NCBI RefSeq assembly: GCF_001074635.1
Contig: NZ_JUQO01000022.1
Location: 1 to 32,263 of the forward strand
Length of the DNA stretch: 32,263 nucleotides
Source of the DNA: Streptococcus mitis
GTDB taxonomy: Bacteria; Bacillota; Bacilli; Lactobacillales; Streptococcaceae
Reading direction: 5' to 3'
In this document: one piece after another, positions 7,852 to 16,652 of the stretch
Layout: each line of letters opens with the position of its first letter
How positions within the stretch are numbered: position 1 is the first letter of the stretch
The notes under the pieces: model-generated
Told to the model about the DNA's origin: nothing
Databases searched by the model: none
The model's input: the letters and a program-made list of their open reading frames with translations, nothing else
Position numbers and translations under genes: made by a program

Positions 7852-8778
7852 ATGTCTATTTATAACAACATTACTGAACTAATCGGTCAAACTCCGATTG
7901 TTAAACTCAACAACATCGTGCCAGAAGGTGCTGCAGATGTCTATGTAAAACTTGAAGCATTTAACCCTGGTTCTTCTGTAAAAGACCGTATTGCTCTTAG
8001 CATGATTGAAAAAGCTGAACAAGACGGTATTCTGAAACCTGGTTCTACTATTGTTGAAGCAACAAGTGGAAACACTGGTATTGGACTTTCATGGGTAGGG
8101 GCTGCTAAAGGGTATAAAGTTGTTATCGTTATGCCTGAAACTATGAGTGTGGAACGACGTAAGATTATCCAAGCCTATGGTGCTGAACTCGTCCTTACTC
8201 CTGGTAGCGAAGGAATGAAAGGTGCTATTGCTAAGGCTCAAGAAATCGCTGCTGAACGTGATGGTTTCCTTCCTCTTCAATTTGACAACCCAGCAAATCC
8301 AGAAGTACACGAAAGAACAACAGGAGCTGAAATACTAGCTGCTTTCGGTAAAGATGGACTAGATGCCTTTGTTGCTGGAGTGGGTACCGGTGGAACGATT
8401 TCTGGTGTTTCTCATGCACTCAAATCAGCAAATTCTAACATTCAAGTTTTTGCAGTGGAAGCTGATGAATCTGCTATTCTATCTGGTGAAAAACCTGGTC
8501 CTCACAAAATTCAAGGTATATCAGCTGGATTTATTCCTGATACACTTGATACTAAAGCCTATGATGGTATCGTTCGTGTAACATCAGATGATGCTCTTGC
8601 ACTCGGACGTGAAATTGGTGGAAAAGAAGGCTTCCTTGTAGGGATTTCCTCAGCTGCAGCTATCTACGGAGCCATCGAGGTTGCCAAAAAATTAGGCACA
8701 GGTAAAAAAGTCCTTGCTCTAGCACCAGATAACGGTGAACGTTATCTCTCTACAGCACTCTATGAATTTGAAGTTTAG
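7852..8778 (+). CDS. cysK: Cysteine synthase A (O-acetylserine sulfhydrylase)
   Basis: A 308-residue pyridoxal-phosphate enzyme that makes L-cysteine from O-acetylserine and sulfide in the cytosol. The PLP lysine is K44 in the motif SSVKDR (41-46). The substrate loop TSGNTG is at 71-76, the phosphate-binding loop VGTGGT at 177-182, and the ring-nitrogen contact is S266 in GISSAA. These motifs and the length fit CysK rather than cystathionine beta-synthase or CysM, although the CysM boundary is not absolute. The gene is monocistronic, with its own promoter and a strong terminator. Residues 1-12 match the usual N terminus ([12 protein letters not shown]). Confidence 0.95.
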   Translation: MSIYNNITELIGQTPIVKLNNIVPEGAADVYVKLEAFNPGSSVKDRIALSMIEKAEQDGILKPGSTIVEATSGNTGIGLSWVGAAKGYKVVIVMPETMSVERRKIIQAYGAELVLTPGSEGMKGAIAKAQEIAAERDGFLPLQFDNPANPEVHERTTGAEILAAFGKDGLDAFVAGVGTGGTISGVSHALKSANSNIQVFAVEADESAILSGEKPGPHKIQGISAGFIPDTLDTKAYDGIVRVTSDDALALGREIGGKEGFLVGISSAAAIYGAIEVAKKLGTGKKVLALAPDNGERYLSTALYEFEV

Positions 8779-8794
8779 TCTCCTAAATACAATT

Positions 8795-8816
8795 GGCCCT
8801 TATTATAGGGCCTTTT
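8795..8816 (+). terminator. Terminator of cysK
   Basis: A 6-bp GC-rich stem (GGCCCT / AGGGCC) with loop TATTAT, followed by TTTT and an AT-rich tail. It lies about 16 bases after the cysK stop. Confidence 0.85.
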
Positions 8817-8865
8817 ATTTTTACCTTGAAAATAGGAAGCTCTCCCTATAGGGATCGACTGCATA

Positions 8866-8893
8866 GAAAAAAGGAAGCAAATTTACTTCCTTT
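8866..8893 (-). terminator. Terminator of tsf
   Basis: An 8-bp stem (AAAGGAAG at 8870-8877, CTTCCTTT at 8886-8893), followed on the minus strand by a run of Ts (plus-strand A run at 8867-8872). It closes the rpsB-tsf operon and faces the cysK terminator, so the two convergent genes are insulated by separate hairpins. Between them, 8817-8865 holds only a short palindrome. Confidence 0.8.
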
Positions 8894-8899
8894 CTATAA

Positions 8900-9940
8900 T
8901 TAGTTATTCAAGGCTGCTGCCATTGTAGCTGCAACTTCAGCTTCAAAGTCGTTTGCAGCTTTCTCAATACCTTCACCAACTTCAAAGCGAGCGAACTCAA
9001 CTACTGAAGCGTTAACTGATTCAAGGTATGCTTCAACTGTCTTGCTGTCATCCATGATGTATACTTGTGCAAGAAGTGTGTAAGCTTGGTCAACTTTAGT
9101 GTTGTCAAGCATGAAGCGATCCATTTTACCTGGGATAATTTTGTCCCAGATTTTTTCTGGTTTGCCTTCTGCAGCCAATTCAGCTTTGATATCAGCTTCA
9201 GCTTGAGCAATCACTTCATCAGTCAATTGAGATTTTGATCCATACTTCAAGTGTGGAAGAGCTGGTTTGTTAACCATTGCACGGCTTTCGTTATCTTGGT
9301 CGATAACGTGGTTCAATTGTGCCAACTCATCTTTAACGAATTGTTCATCCAATTCTTTGTATGAAAGAACTGTTGGTTTCATCGCTGCGATGTGCATTGA
9401 CAATTGTTTAGCAAGTGCTTCGTCTCCACCTTCAACAACTGAAATAACACCGATACGTCCACCGTTATGTTGGTATGCTCCAAAGTGTTGTGCGTCTGTT
9501 TTTTCAATCAATGCAAAGCGACGGAATGAGATTTTTTCTCCGATAGTTGCTGTTGCAGATACGTATGCAGCTTCAAGAGTTTCACCTGAAGGCATTGTCA
9601 AAGCAAGAGCTTCTTCATTGTTAGCAGGTTTTCCTTCAGCAATAACTTTAGCTGTGGTATTTACCAATTCAACGAATTGAGCGTTTTTCGCAACGAAGTC
9701 AGTTTCAGCGTTTACTTCAATAACTGCTGCAACATTACCATTAACATAAACACCAGTCAAACCTTCTGCAGCAACACGGTCAGCCTTCTTAGCTGCCTTA
9801 GCCATACCTTTTTCACGAAGCAATTCAATCGCTTTTTCGATGTCACCGTCTGTTTCTACAAGCGCTTTTTTAGCGTCCATAACTCCGGCACCAGATTTTT
9901 CACGCAACTCTTTTACAAGTTTAGCTGTAATTTCTGCCAT
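8900..9940 (-). CDS. tsf: Translation elongation factor Ts
   Basis: A 346-residue EF-Ts, the guanine nucleotide exchange factor that recycles EF-Tu. The N-terminal UBA-like domain (about 3-40) begins [16 protein letters not shown]. The nucleotide-exchange motif TDFV (80-83) is intact, and two core subdomains and a helical insertion follow. Codon use is strongly biased, as expected for a highly expressed gene. It has an AGGAG ribosome binding site and lies downstream of rpsB. An intercistronic hairpin (9968-9996) stands between the two, so its transcript level may be lower than that of rpsB. Confidence 0.97.
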   Translation of the reverse strand: MAEITAKLVKELREKSGAGVMDAKKALVETDGDIEKAIELLREKGMAKAAKKADRVAAEGLTGVYVNGNVAAVIEVNAETDFVAKNAQFVELVNTTAKVIAEGKPANNEEALALTMPSGETLEAAYVSATATIGEKISFRRFALIEKTDAQHFGAYQHNGGRIGVISVVEGGDEALAKQLSMHIAAMKPTVLSYKELDEQFVKDELAQLNHVIDQDNESRAMVNKPALPHLKYGSKSQLTDEVIAQAEADIKAELAAEGKPEKIWDKIIPGKMDRFMLDNTKVDQAYTLLAQVYIMDDSKTVEAYLESVNASVVEFARFEVGEGIEKAANDFEAEVAATMAAALNN

Positions 9941-9961
9941 TTTGATTCTCCTATATTTTTT

Positions 9962-9996
9962 AAAAATAGGAGAGCCGGGCTAAGCCCCGCCCTCCT
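9962..9996 (-). terminator. Intercistronic hairpin between rpsB and tsf (partial terminator or processing site)
   Basis: An imperfect GC-rich hairpin (9968-9996; arms about 13 bases with two mismatches, loop of 3), followed on the minus strand by ATTTTT (9962-9967). It has the form of an intrinsic terminator lying 27 bases upstream of the tsf ATG. No separate tsf promoter was found after it, so it is probably a partial terminator or an RNA processing element that sets the rpsB:tsf ratio (inference). Confidence 0.55.
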
Positions 9997-10018
9997 AGGT
10001 AATTACTAATTATATGAA

Positions 10019-10795
10019 TTAAGCGTTGTCGCCTTCTACAACTTCAACGATTTCTTCGATTGAATCTGCTTGAGCTTCTGAAGCTGCAAATTCTGCTTCA
10101 ACTGCTGCATCTTCACCTTGACGTCCTTCGATGATAGCATCAGCCAATTTAGCTGTGATCAATTTAACAGCGCGGATAGCATCATCGTTAGCTGGGATGA
10201 TTACATCAATATCATCTGGATCAGTGTTTGTGTCAACCATCGCTACAACTGGGATTCCCAATTTCTTAGCTTCTTTAACAGCGATTTGCTCTTTATGTGG
10301 GTCAACTACGTACATAACATCTGGGATACGAGGCATATCTTCGATACCACCCAAGAATTTTTCAAGACGTGCACGTTGTTTGTTAAGAAGTGCAACTTCT
10401 TTCTTAGGAAGAACTTCGAAAGTTCCATCTTCTTCCATACGTTTGATTTCTTTCAAACGAGCGATACGTTTTTGGATTGTTCCCCAGTTTGTAAGAGTTC
10501 CACCCAACCAACGGTGGTTGATGAAGTATTGACCTGAACGTACTGCTTCTTCAGCAACTGCATCAGCCGCTTGCTTCTTAGTACCAACAAACAATACAAC
10601 TGCATCGTTAGCTGCTGCATCACGCATGAAATCGTAAGCTTGGTCAGCGTATTTTACAGTTTGTTGCAAGTCGATAACGTGAATTCCGTTACGCTCAGTA
10701 AAGATGTACTTAGCCATCTTAGGGTTCCAGCGACGAGTTTGGTGACCAAAGTGTACACCAGCCTCAAGAAGTTGTTTCATTGAAATTACTGCCAT
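10019..10795 (-). CDS. rpsB: 30S ribosomal protein uS2
   Basis: A 258-residue uS2, needed to complete the small subunit near bS1. It begins [19 protein letters not shown], the standard N terminus, and carries the family signatures [12 protein letters not shown] and [19 protein letters not shown]. The reading frame is open upstream for 28 more codons, but that part is the mRNA leader. The chosen start at 10795 has AAGGAG (10804-10809) at 8 bases spacing, while the upstream ATGs have none. The acidic C-terminal tail (about 225-258) is typical of streptococci. It is the first gene of the rpsB-tsf operon. Confidence 0.97.
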   Translation of the reverse strand: MAVISMKQLLEAGVHFGHQTRRWNPKMAKYIFTERNGIHVIDLQQTVKYADQAYDFMRDAAANDAVVLFVGTKKQAADAVAEEAVRSGQYFINHRWLGGTLTNWGTIQKRIARLKEIKRMEEDGTFEVLPKKEVALLNKQRARLEKFLGGIEDMPRIPDVMYVVDPHKEQIAVKEAKKLGIPVVAMVDTNTDPDDIDVIIPANDDAIRAVKLITAKLADAIIEGRQGEDAAVEAEFAASEAQADSIEEIVEVVEGDNA

Positions 10796-10905
10796 GAGTA
10801 TTTCTCCTTTTTGTTTTTTTCCTCTTCTTGACTTCAACTCGCAAAACGACCCAAGGGCAACTGCTTCACAATTCATCAAGAATGAGTATTATCGTTCACA
10901 CGACA
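10796..10905 (-). promoter_or_regulatory. Structured 5' leader of rpsB, candidate autoregulatory RNA
   Basis: The predicted transcript has about 110 untranslated bases, long for this window, where most leaders are 10-40. It contains a long-range CTTGA / TCAAG pairing that closes a region with internal complementarity (for example CCCTTGGG), ending just before an A-rich ribosome binding site. Leaders of ribosomal protein operons often bind the encoded protein, and S2 is known to repress rpsB-tsf in E. coli. Whether this leader acts that way is inference from its length and apparent fold. Confidence 0.4.
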
Positions 10906-10911
10906 ATTTTC

Positions 10912-10940
10912 ATTTTACCATACTTTTCCAATATTTTCAA
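10912..10940 (-). promoter_or_regulatory. Promoter of rpsB-tsf
   Basis: The minus strand shows TTGAAA (10935-10940), a 17-base spacer, and TAAAAT (10912-10917) with a TGG extension just before the -10. This strong promoter is consistent with a ribosomal protein operon. Confidence 0.8.
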
Positions 10941-10985
10941 GCTATTTTGATATAATTTTTAATAGAGATTATCACGGTAAAACCT

Positions 10986-11013
10986 GAAAAGAGGGCTCTA
11001 TTCGAGTCCCTCT
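10986..11013 (-). terminator. Terminator of pcsB
   Basis: A hairpin with AGAGGG / CCCTCT arms (10990-11013), extended by CTC / GAG with one bulged base, followed on the minus strand by TTTTC. It begins 5 bases after the pcsB stop codon. Confidence 0.8.
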
Positions 11014-11018
11014 GTAAA

Positions 11019-12197
11019 TTAATCTGCATAAATATATGTAACAAAACCTTCAGAAGTTGTTGTTGGGTTGAACCATCCACGGTGATTTCCAATTGTACGA
11101 TTACCTGCATAATTTGATTCTGATACTTGAATACTTGTTGATGATGAAACAGCTGTAACTACTGCTACGTGTCCATATCCACCATCATTCCAACATGCAA
11201 TCGCACCAACTTGAGGTGTTGAACCTGTACGGAATCCTGCAGCAGCTGCGCTTGTAGCCCACTGTGCTCCATTACCCCAATAGTCTCCAGCCCAAGGTGC
11301 TAATGTTTTAACTCCCCATGTACATTCTCCAATTGGATAACTTGAAGCATTTGTACTGTATGTTGGACGAACTTTTGCACGGACAGGTGCTGCTGCAGAT
11401 TCAGATACTGCTTGCACTTGAGCTGTTAAGTTAGTGTTTGCTGAAGCAAGTACTGATTGTTGTTGGCTAGCTTGTTTTTCTTTATAAGCTGTCTCTGCCG
11501 CTGCTGCTGCTTTTGCTGCCGCTTCTGCTTCTGCTTTTTTCTCTAGCAAACTTGCTTTTTCATCTTCTGCTGTCGCTTTTTCAGCAGCAAGATTTAATTC
11601 TGCAGCCTTCAACTCAGCCTGTTTCGTTGTTAGAGCTTGTGCATCATCAGACAACTTCTGTTGATTTGCAATAACTGTATTAATTGCGTCATTGTTTGCC
11701 ACTTGCTTCTCAGAAATTGATTTTTTATCTGCTTTTTGTTGTTCCAACATTTTGTTGTTAGCAGATACGATTTCATTCATTGCTGCAACACGTGAAATAG
11801 CTTCTGTAATTGATTTTGAGTTTACAATTGTATTGATGTAGCTAGTTGCAGCTCCATTTGTTTGAGCACTACGAGCCTGTTTTTCCAAAGAATCATTGCG
11901 AGATACAATGTTTTTAGAAAGTTCTGTAATCTCATTCTCAAGTTTTTTAGATTCTGCTTGTAATCTATCATTTTCAGCCTGCAAGTTAGATTGCTCAGTT
12001 TGAATAGCTGATACTTGCTCCTGAATTTGGTCAACTTGTTTTTGGGCTTCTTGTTGTTGTGCTGTTAAGTTACTAATTTTATTATCTTGAGCAGCAATTT
12101 TGTCATCAGTCGTTTCTGCATGCGCAGTTGTTAAAACAGCTACTTGAGAAACCATTACTGTACTTAATAAAAGTGACGCTAAGATTTTTTTCTTCAT
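11019..12197 (-). CDS. pcsB: PcsB, secreted peptidoglycan hydrolase for cell division (CHAP domain)
   Basis: A 392-residue secreted cell-separation protein. A signal peptide (1-27, cleavage after AHA) is followed by a long coiled coil (about 30-245, rich in Q, K, E and A) that binds FtsX, then an Ala-rich linker and a CHAP amidase/endopeptidase domain (about 280-392). The catalytic cysteine is C292 (GECTWG) and the histidine H343 (YGHVAVV), the same numbering I recall for pneumococcal PcsB. FtsEX activates the enzyme at the septum. The promoter has a poor -35 and an adjacent WalR/VicR-type box, fitting the known dependence of pcsB on the essential WalRK (VicRK) system. It is monocistronic, with its own terminator. 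Confidence 0.96.
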   Translation of the reverse strand: MKKKILASLLLSTVMVSQVAVLTTAHAETTDDKIAAQDNKISNLTAQQQEAQKQVDQIQEQVSAIQTEQSNLQAENDRLQAESKKLENEITELSKNIVSRNDSLEKQARSAQTNGAATSYINTIVNSKSITEAISRVAAMNEIVSANNKMLEQQKADKKSISEKQVANNDAINTVIANQQKLSDDAQALTTKQAELKAAELNLAAEKATAEDEKASLLEKKAEAEAAAKAAAAAETAYKEKQASQQQSVLASANTNLTAQVQAVSESAAAPVRAKVRPTYSTNASSYPIGECTWGVKTLAPWAGDYWGNGAQWATSAAAAGFRTGSTPQVGAIACWNDGGYGHVAVVTAVSSSTSIQVSESNYAGNRTIGNHRGWFNPTTTSEGFVTYIYAD

Positions 12198-12232
12198 ATT
12201 ACGTAGATACTCCTTCTTTTAAAGACAATACT

Positions 12233-12238
12233 AGTATA
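12233..12238 (-). promoter_or_regulatory. -10 element of the pcsB promoter
   Basis: The minus strand reads TATACT, about 36 bases upstream of the pcsB ATG. At 17 bases spacing the -35 is ATATTC, a poor match, so the promoter should need an activator. AAGGAG lies 12 bases before the ATG. Confidence 0.75.
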
Positions 12239-12240
12239 CC

Positions 12241-12270
12241 AAAAAAAGGCCTAATGAATATTACGCCTTT
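12241..12270 (-). terminator. Terminator of mreCD
   Basis: On the minus strand: stem AAAGGC / GCCTTT (12245-12250 with 12265-12270), one mismatch, then TAAT / ATTA, a 4-base loop, and a T run at 12241-12247. It lies about 20 bases after the mreD stop and overlaps the pcsB activator site. Confidence 0.85.
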
Positions 12271-12276
12271 GTTACA
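12260..12276 (-). promoter_or_regulatory. WalR (VicR) binding box of pcsB
   Basis: The minus strand reads TGTAAC-N5-CGTAAT, a direct repeat with 11-base period. It differs by one base from the published TGTNAN-N5-TGTNAN pattern for WalR/VicR. It abuts the expected -35 position of the pcsB promoter, the usual place for an activator, and lies partly inside the mreD terminator stem. Confidence 0.65.
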
Positions 12277-12290
12277 TTTTTGTTTCTTTC

Positions 12291-12785
12291 TTATAGATAA
12301 TATCTTTCAAAAATAAACTGAAAAATAAGCATCCACACAAGATTTAAAATCATGGATGGTACTAGGCTATAAACGATAAAAATCGGCAGACTATCTAGAG
12401 TTAAACCTACCGCTAATGCAAAGAGATAAGCTCCCATATCAAATAGAAAACTCATAACAATCATAGCCAAGATTCTTGTCCAACGATTCAATAAAATAAC
12501 ACTATTCAATTTATGAAGAAAGGCTCCCAATAAGATAAATAAGAGAGTTGCAATCCCTATTAGATGGAAAAAGTAAACATCGTAAACCAAACCTATCACA
12601 AAACAATAGACTAGGTAGAGATACTCTGATACTTCTATCGTCTCAAATAATAGAAATAGAAAAAGAAAATGACTAGCCAAATGTACATGGGGGAAAAATG
12701 AGCCCAGAAGCTGGCTAATATGGGCGTCAATTAGAACAAAGAAAGGAAGCAATAAAAACACTCCAACCCGCTTCAACTGTCTCAT
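12291..12785 (-). CDS. mreD: Rod shape-determining membrane protein MreD
   Basis: A 164-residue very hydrophobic protein with about five membrane helices, fitting MreD of the peripheral wall synthesis machinery that works with MreC, RodA, PBP2b and RodZ. There are no catalytic residues; the family is recognised by topology, size and position after mreC. The start overlaps the mreC stop by one base (TAATG), so translation is coupled. As usual in cocci, no mreB is visible nearby. A strong terminator follows. Confidence 0.9.
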   Translation of the reverse strand: MRQLKRVGVFLLLPFFVLIDAHISQLLGSFFPHVHLASHFLFLFLLFETIEVSEYLYLVYCFVIGLVYDVYFFHLIGIATLLFILLGAFLHKLNSVILLNRWTRILAMIVMSFLFDMGAYLFALAVGLTLDSLPIFIVYSLVPSMILNLVWMLIFQFIFERYYL

Positions 12786-13603
12786 TATGAATTCCCCACT
12801 AATTCTATCACATCTACATTATGAGTATCTGCACTCAATTTAACAGTTACTTCTCGTGTCAAATAGTCTGTACTATGCGTTGTGGCAACCACTTCACCAA
12901 CAGGAATATCCGCAACGTTAAAGTTTCCTAATCCACCCGTTGTCACCTTATCGCCTGTACTAATATCGCTATTGCTATTTAATTGGCTAATTTTAAGAAC
13001 TTCATTTTCCTTGTCGTAGCCAACAATAATTCCATAAATTGTGGTAGTGCCGTGTTGAATTTTAACAGAAATCTTATCAGCATTTTCCGTATTTGTCAGA
13101 AGGTTGACTATAGTAGAGTTCTCCTCTACTTTTGAAACACTCCCAATCAAGCCACCATTTGCAATAGCTAACATGTTCTCAGAAGCCCCTTTTGATTTAC
13201 CTACATCTAAGGTCAATTCCTGCTTCCAAGATACCGGAGAACGCATAATAACATCTGCTGCCAAAGTCTTTGTAGCTTGCAACTTGGACTTCATACCAAG
13301 CAATTGACGCAATTGTTCATTTTCTGTCTTTAAACTTTCCGCCTCATTTGATTTAACTTCTAACTGGTAAATCTGTTTCTTCAAACTTTCATTTTCATTA
13401 TATGTTCGTGTCAAATGAGCCAAATCTGATTTGACAGAATCAAACCACCGAAAAGGTTTTTGCACAACTTTATCAACCAATGAGATTCCATCTCCTAATT
13501 TTGTCACAATTGTACTTGAATAAGTCGTCGCTAAGAGAGCTGACACAAGCAGAACAGTGACAAAAACAATAATGACATATTTTGATTTTTTAAAACGGTT
13601 CAT
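12785..13603 (-). CDS. mreC: Cell shape protein MreC
   Basis: A 272-residue bitopic protein. The cytosolic start (MNRFKKSKY) is followed by one membrane helix (about 9-28), a coiled coil (about 62-100) and the C-terminal double beta-barrel domain (about 110-270) with the conserved segments SPVSWKQELTLDVGKSKG and NGGLIGSVSKV. MreC scaffolds elongation-mode peptidoglycan synthesis. It lies 58 bases after ecfT. That gap contains a weak symmetrical sequence (GTTACTGTAAC flanked by A and T runs) and a TATAAA, so a weak terminator or a separate promoter is possible but not clear. It may be transcribed from the upstream envelope operon. Confidence 0.94.
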   Translation of the reverse strand: MNRFKKSKYVIIVFVTVLLVSALLATTYSSTIVTKLGDGISLVDKVVQKPFRWFDSVKSDLAHLTRTYNENESLKKQIYQLEVKSNEAESLKTENEQLRQLLGMKSKLQATKTLAADVIMRSPVSWKQELTLDVGKSKGASENMLAIANGGLIGSVSKVEENSTIVNLLTNTENADKISVKIQHGTTTIYGIIVGYDKENEVLKISQLNSNSDISTGDKVTTGGLGNFNVADIPVGEVVATTHSTDYLTREVTVKLSADTHNVDVIELVGNS

Positions 13604-13661
13604 ATCCCTACCTTTATATCAAAAACTGTTACAGTAACTTTTTATCAATTCCTGAAAGCTA

Positions 13662-14456
13662 CTAAGATTTTAAGAAAAATAAGCAACAACCAAGTACGAT
13701 AATAACAAGAATGGTCAGCGTATCCTTTCGAGTCCATTTCAATTGTCTGTATTGACTTCTGCCTTTTCCACCCTGATAACCACGCGCTTCCATGGCGATA
13801 GCCAAGGAATCCGCACGTTTTAAACTTGTCGCAAAAAGAGGAATCAAAATGGGAATCATAGCCTTCACCTTTTGAACAATACTTCCTTCTCCAAAATCCA
13901 CTCCACGCGCTTTCTGTGCATTCATAATCCGCGTCGTATCATCCATCAAGGTTGGAACAAAACGCAAACTCATAGACAGCATCAAACCGATTTCATGAAC
14001 TGGAACTTTCACACGCTTTAAAGGCGCTAACAAAGCTTCGACAGCTGATGCCAAACTTAAGGGCATGGTCGTTAAGGTTAACAAAGTGGAAAAGAAAATA
14101 ATCAATACAAAGCGACAAAAAATAATCCCAGCTTGTTGCAAAGCATAATCTGTGATTCTCACAAACGAAAACTCAAATAAAACATTCCCATTAGAAATGA
14201 AAAACAGTTGAAAAATAGTTGTGAAGGCAATCAAGAAAAACATAGACTTCAAGCCCTGAATAAAAAATGAAAGAGATACTCCTGACAAGGCAATAAATAT
14301 CCCTGTCGCTATAAAAAGAATTAGATTCGTCAAGGGATTATTAGCCAAAAAAACAATCAAAATCAGTAGCATCATAGCCAGTAATTTGCTACGTGGATCC
14401 AATCGGTGAACAATCGAATCCCCTGGGATATAACGCCCCAAAATCATACTATCCAT
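13662..14456 (-). CDS. ecfT: ECF transporter transmembrane subunit EcfT
   Basis: A 264-residue membrane scaffold of the group II energy-coupling factor module, linking vitamin-binding S components to the two ATPases. It has five or six hydrophobic segments. The two coupling motifs that dock into the ATPases are visible as ARG at 183-185 and ARG at 224-226 (EARGYQGG). The start overlaps the end of ecfA2 by 8 bases, and its AAGGAG ribosome binding site lies inside that gene. No S component is encoded nearby, which is normal for a shared ECF module serving several vitamins (riboflavin, folate, biotin and others). Confidence 0.95.
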   Translation of the reverse strand: MDSMILGRYIPGDSIVHRLDPRSKLLAMMLLILIVFLANNPLTNLILFIATGIFIALSGVSLSFFIQGLKSMFFLIAFTTIFQLFFISNGNVLFEFSFVRITDYALQQAGIIFCRFVLIIFFSTLLTLTTMPLSLASAVEALLAPLKRVKVPVHEIGLMLSMSLRFVPTLMDDTTRIMNAQKARGVDFGEGSIVQKVKAMIPILIPLFATSLKRADSLAIAMEARGYQGGKGRSQYRQLKWTRKDTLTILVIIVLGCCLFFLKS

Positions 14457-15288
14457 TTAGCGACTCCTTGAACTCCTCTATCTTAATCGGTAATCGTTTA
14501 AATGACACGCCTCTATCAGCCAATCGTTTACAAAAGGCTGTAATTTTAGGTACTCCCAACTGCACTTCTTCCATAAAGACAACATCTTGAAAGACATCAC
14601 TTGGTTTACCACCCTTAACTAAACGTCCCTTTTCCATCACATAGACTTGATTTGCATATTCAGCAACATCATCCATCAAATGCGTTACCAAGACAATGGT
14701 CATCCCTGACTGGTGGAGTTTTTTGAACAAATTCATCAGCTCTTTTCTTCCCAGGGGATCTAGGCCTGCTGTGGGCTCATCTAATACTAATATGGCTGGT
14801 TCCATGGCAAGTATGCCTGCAATGGCGACACGTCTCATTTGTCCACCTGATAGCTCAAACGGACTGCGATCAAAAAGTGATTCATCAATTCCAACCAGAG
14901 CCAGTTTTTCACGCGCAGTCTGCTCCGCATCTTCTTCAGAAACTCCAAAATTTTGCGGTCCAAAAGCAACGTCTTTCAAAACCGTTTCTTCAAAAATCTG
15001 ATTTTCAGCAAACTGAAATACCAAACCAACCTGTTTTCTAATTTGACGAATGTCTTTATTTTTAGAAGTCGAAGTGATTAAGGTATCAAAGACCCGCACA
15101 CTTCCTTGACTTGGCACCAATAGACCATTTAAGAGTTGTAAAATAGTTGATTTACCACTACCTGTGTGCCCAATTAAAGCCGTATAAGAACCATCTTCAA
15201 TCGTCAAAGAAATATCCGACAAAGCTGTTGAGGCTAAGGGAGTCCCTTCTTGATACGTAAAACTCACATTTTCTAGAGCAATTCCCAT
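14449..15288 (-). CDS. ecfA2: ECF transporter ATPase EcfA2
   Basis: A 279-residue ABC ATPase of the ECF module, also called EcfA'. Walker A is GHTGSGKST (40-48), the Q-loop FQFAENQIF starts at 91, the signature LSGGQ is at 146-150, and Walker B with the catalytic glutamate VLDEP is at 168-172. FAENQIF is the form usually found in EcfA2, against FQNPDNQ in EcfA1, which is why I assign it so. It overlaps ecfA1 by 16 bases and ecfT by 8, indicating tight co-translation of a heterodimer with its membrane partner. Confidence 0.95.
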   Translation of the reverse strand: MGIALENVSFTYQEGTPLASTALSDISLTIEDGSYTALIGHTGSGKSTILQLLNGLLVPSQGSVRVFDTLITSTSKNKDIRQIRKQVGLVFQFAENQIFEETVLKDVAFGPQNFGVSEEDAEQTAREKLALVGIDESLFDRSPFELSGGQMRRVAIAGILAMEPAILVLDEPTAGLDPLGRKELMNLFKKLHQSGMTIVLVTHLMDDVAEYANQVYVMEKGRLVKGGKPSDVFQDVVFMEEVQLGVPKITAFCKRLADRGVSFKRLPIKIEEFKESLNG

Positions 15289-16100
15289 AGTTTATCCTCT
15301 AGCTCACTTTCTGTCAAATAATTTTCAGGCAAATCATAGCCATTCTGGCTCAAAGAATGTTTTAATTGATTGGCAAAAGGATCGTCTAATCCAATTTGAT
15401 CTAAATCATTTCGAGAGAAAAGTTCTCTTGGACTACTAGTTGATTCAATAGACCCTTTTTTCATGACCAATACGCGGTCACTCATGGCAACTTCTTCCAA
15501 ATCATGTGTAATGGAAATGACGGTCATATCATAGTCTTTTCGAATTCCTTTTACTGTATCAATCAGTTCTCTACGCCCCTCAGGATCCAACATACTCGTT
15601 GCTTCATCTAGGATTAAAATAGCTGGTCTAAGGGCTACAACACCTGCAATGGCCACACGTTGCTTTTGACCACCTGATAGACGCGCTGGCTCTCTCTTTT
15701 TAAAGTCCAACATGCCAACCAAATCCAGAGCTTCTTCCACTCTCTTTTTCATTTCTTGACGAGAAAGTCCCTGATTTTCCAAACCAAAGGCAACATCATC
15801 TTCAACAGTCGCTCCAACAAATTGATTGTCTGGATTTTGAAAAACCATACCGATTTGACGACGTATATTCCAAACATTTTCCTCAGTCAGCCGTTGGCCA
15901 TCAATTACAATCTCTCCGGATTCTGCTTCCAGTAAGCCATCAATTAAGCGAACCGTCGTTGATTTACCACTACCATTATGCCCTACAATCGAAAGCCATT
16001 CCCCACGTTTCACGTGAAACGTAATATCCTTCACATCATAGTATTCTTGACTTTCCTTATAACGAAAAGAAAGATTTTTTACATCAATTATTGATTTCAT
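15273..16100 (-). CDS. ecfA1: ECF transporter ATPase EcfA1
   Basis: A 275-residue ABC ATPase. Walker A is GHNGSGKST (40-48), the Q-loop FQNPDNQF is at 87-94, the signature LSGGQ is at 141-145, and Walker B ILDEA is at 163-167. It forms a heterodimer with EcfA2. The gene overlaps pgsA upstream by 4 bases and ecfA2 downstream by 16. Codons for residues 27-32 (TFHVKR) carry a perfect 18-bp palindrome at 16005-16022 that matches the ParB binding site parS, so this coding region probably doubles as a chromosome-segregation site. Confidence 0.95.
   Translation of the reverse strand: MKSIIDVKNLSFRYKESQEYYDVKDITFHVKRGEWLSIVGHNGSGKSTTVRLIDGLLEAESGEIVIDGQRLTEENVWNIRRQIGMVFQNPDNQFVGATVEDDVAFGLENQGLSRQEMKKRVEEALDLVGMLDFKKREPARLSGGQKQRVAIAGVVALRPAILILDEATSMLDPEGRRELIDTVKGIRKDYDMTVISITHDLEEVAMSDRVLVMKKGSIESTSSPRELFSRNDLDQIGLDDPFANQLKHSLSQNGYDLPENYLTESELEDKLWELL
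16005..16022. promoter_or_regulatory. parS site (ParB/Spo0J binding) inside ecfA1
   Basis: ACGTTTCACGTGAAACGT is a perfect 18-bp palindrome. Its 14-bp core GTTTCACGTGAAAC differs from the Bacillus consensus (TGTTCCACGTGAAACA) by a single base in the left arm and corresponds to the streptococcal form. A 14-bp exact core in random sequence of this size is very unlikely, and a second copy lies at 27229-27242. Binding is inferred from the motif. Confidence 0.85.
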
Positions 16101-16642
16101 TTCGAACCAAATGTCCCTTTAAATACATAGGCACTACCCTTGAAATAATCATAGCCAGAGTAGATAGTGAAAAACAAGGCCACATAAAGTAGAACTTGAC
16201 CAAGCAAAGTCCAATGTAATAGCAAGAAAATAATGGCAAACATCTGACTAAAAGTTTTAATTTTTCCAGGCATTGCTGCTGCTAAAACTGTTCCACCAGT
16301 TTCAACCAATAAAAGCCTTAAACCTGTCACAGCCAACTCACGACAGATGATCACTGCAACAATCCAAGCTGGAGCCATGCCTAGCTCAATCAACATAATA
16401 AAAGCCGACATAACTAGTAACTTATCCGCCATAGGATCTGCAAATTTACCAAAATTACTGACCACATTCCATTTACGAGCTAAATATCCGTCTAAATAGT
16501 CGGTAATACTGGCAACAGCAAAGATAATAGCTGCCACTATATGACTCTCTACCGAATTTCCTATCGTTAAAATAAAGATAAAAATAGGTATAAAGAGAAT
16601 TCGACCTATTGTTAAGAGATTGGGAATTTGTTCTTTTTTCAT
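16097..16642 (-). CDS. pgsA: Phosphatidylglycerophosphate synthase
   Basis: A 181-residue integral membrane enzyme that joins CDP-diacylglycerol and glycerol-3-phosphate, the committed step to phosphatidylglycerol. The CDP-alcohol phosphotransferase motif D-x2-DG-x2-AR-x8-G-x3-D-x3-D is complete: D48, D51, G52, A55-R56, G65, D69 and D73. Several hydrophobic helices surround it, and the length is normal for PgsA. It lies 10 bases after rodZ, with an AAGGA ribosome binding site, and overlaps ecfA1 by 4 bases. Cardiolipin synthase is excluded by the motif type. Confidence 0.95.
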   Translation of the reverse strand: MKKEQIPNLLTIGRILFIPIFIFILTIGNSVESHIVAAIIFAVASITDYLDGYLARKWNVVSNFGKFADPMADKLLVMSAFIMLIELGMAPAWIVAVIICRELAVTGLRLLLVETGGTVLAAAMPGKIKTFSQMFAIIFLLLHWTLLGQVLLYVALFFTIYSGYDYFKGSAYVFKGTFGSK

Positions 16643-16652
16643 TCGTTTTTCC

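Noticed and set aside
8843-8854. 12-bp palindrome TCCCTATAGGGA between the cysK and tsf terminators
   Set aside because: It is short, has no loop or T run, and is not near a promoter. Nothing ties it to a function.
9267-9680. A 137-codon open frame on the plus strand opposite tsf
   Set aside because: It is antisense to a highly biased real gene, its composition (rich in S, C and N) looks like a mirror frame, and it has no ribosome binding site or promoter.
10118-10537. Two long open frames (139 and 133 codons) on the plus strand opposite rpsB
   Set aside because: Two different frames are open over the same stretch, the mark of codon bias in the opposite gene rather than real coding.
10796-10879. 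Upstream in-frame ATGs that would extend rpsB by 28 residues
   Set aside because: The extension is not uS2-like, lacks a ribosome binding site and coincides with the mRNA leader. The start at 10795 has AAGGAG and the conserved N terminus.
11793-11806. CACGTGAAA half of a parS site inside pcsB
   Set aside because: Only one arm matches, and the left arm (CAA instead of TTT) breaks the palindrome that ParB needs.
13604-13661. Possible terminator (GTTACTGTAAC flanked by A and T runs) and -10 (TATAAA) in the ecfT-mreC gap
   Set aside because: The stem has a loop of three at best and weak A-T closing pairs, and no -35 fits. Not strong enough to call either element.
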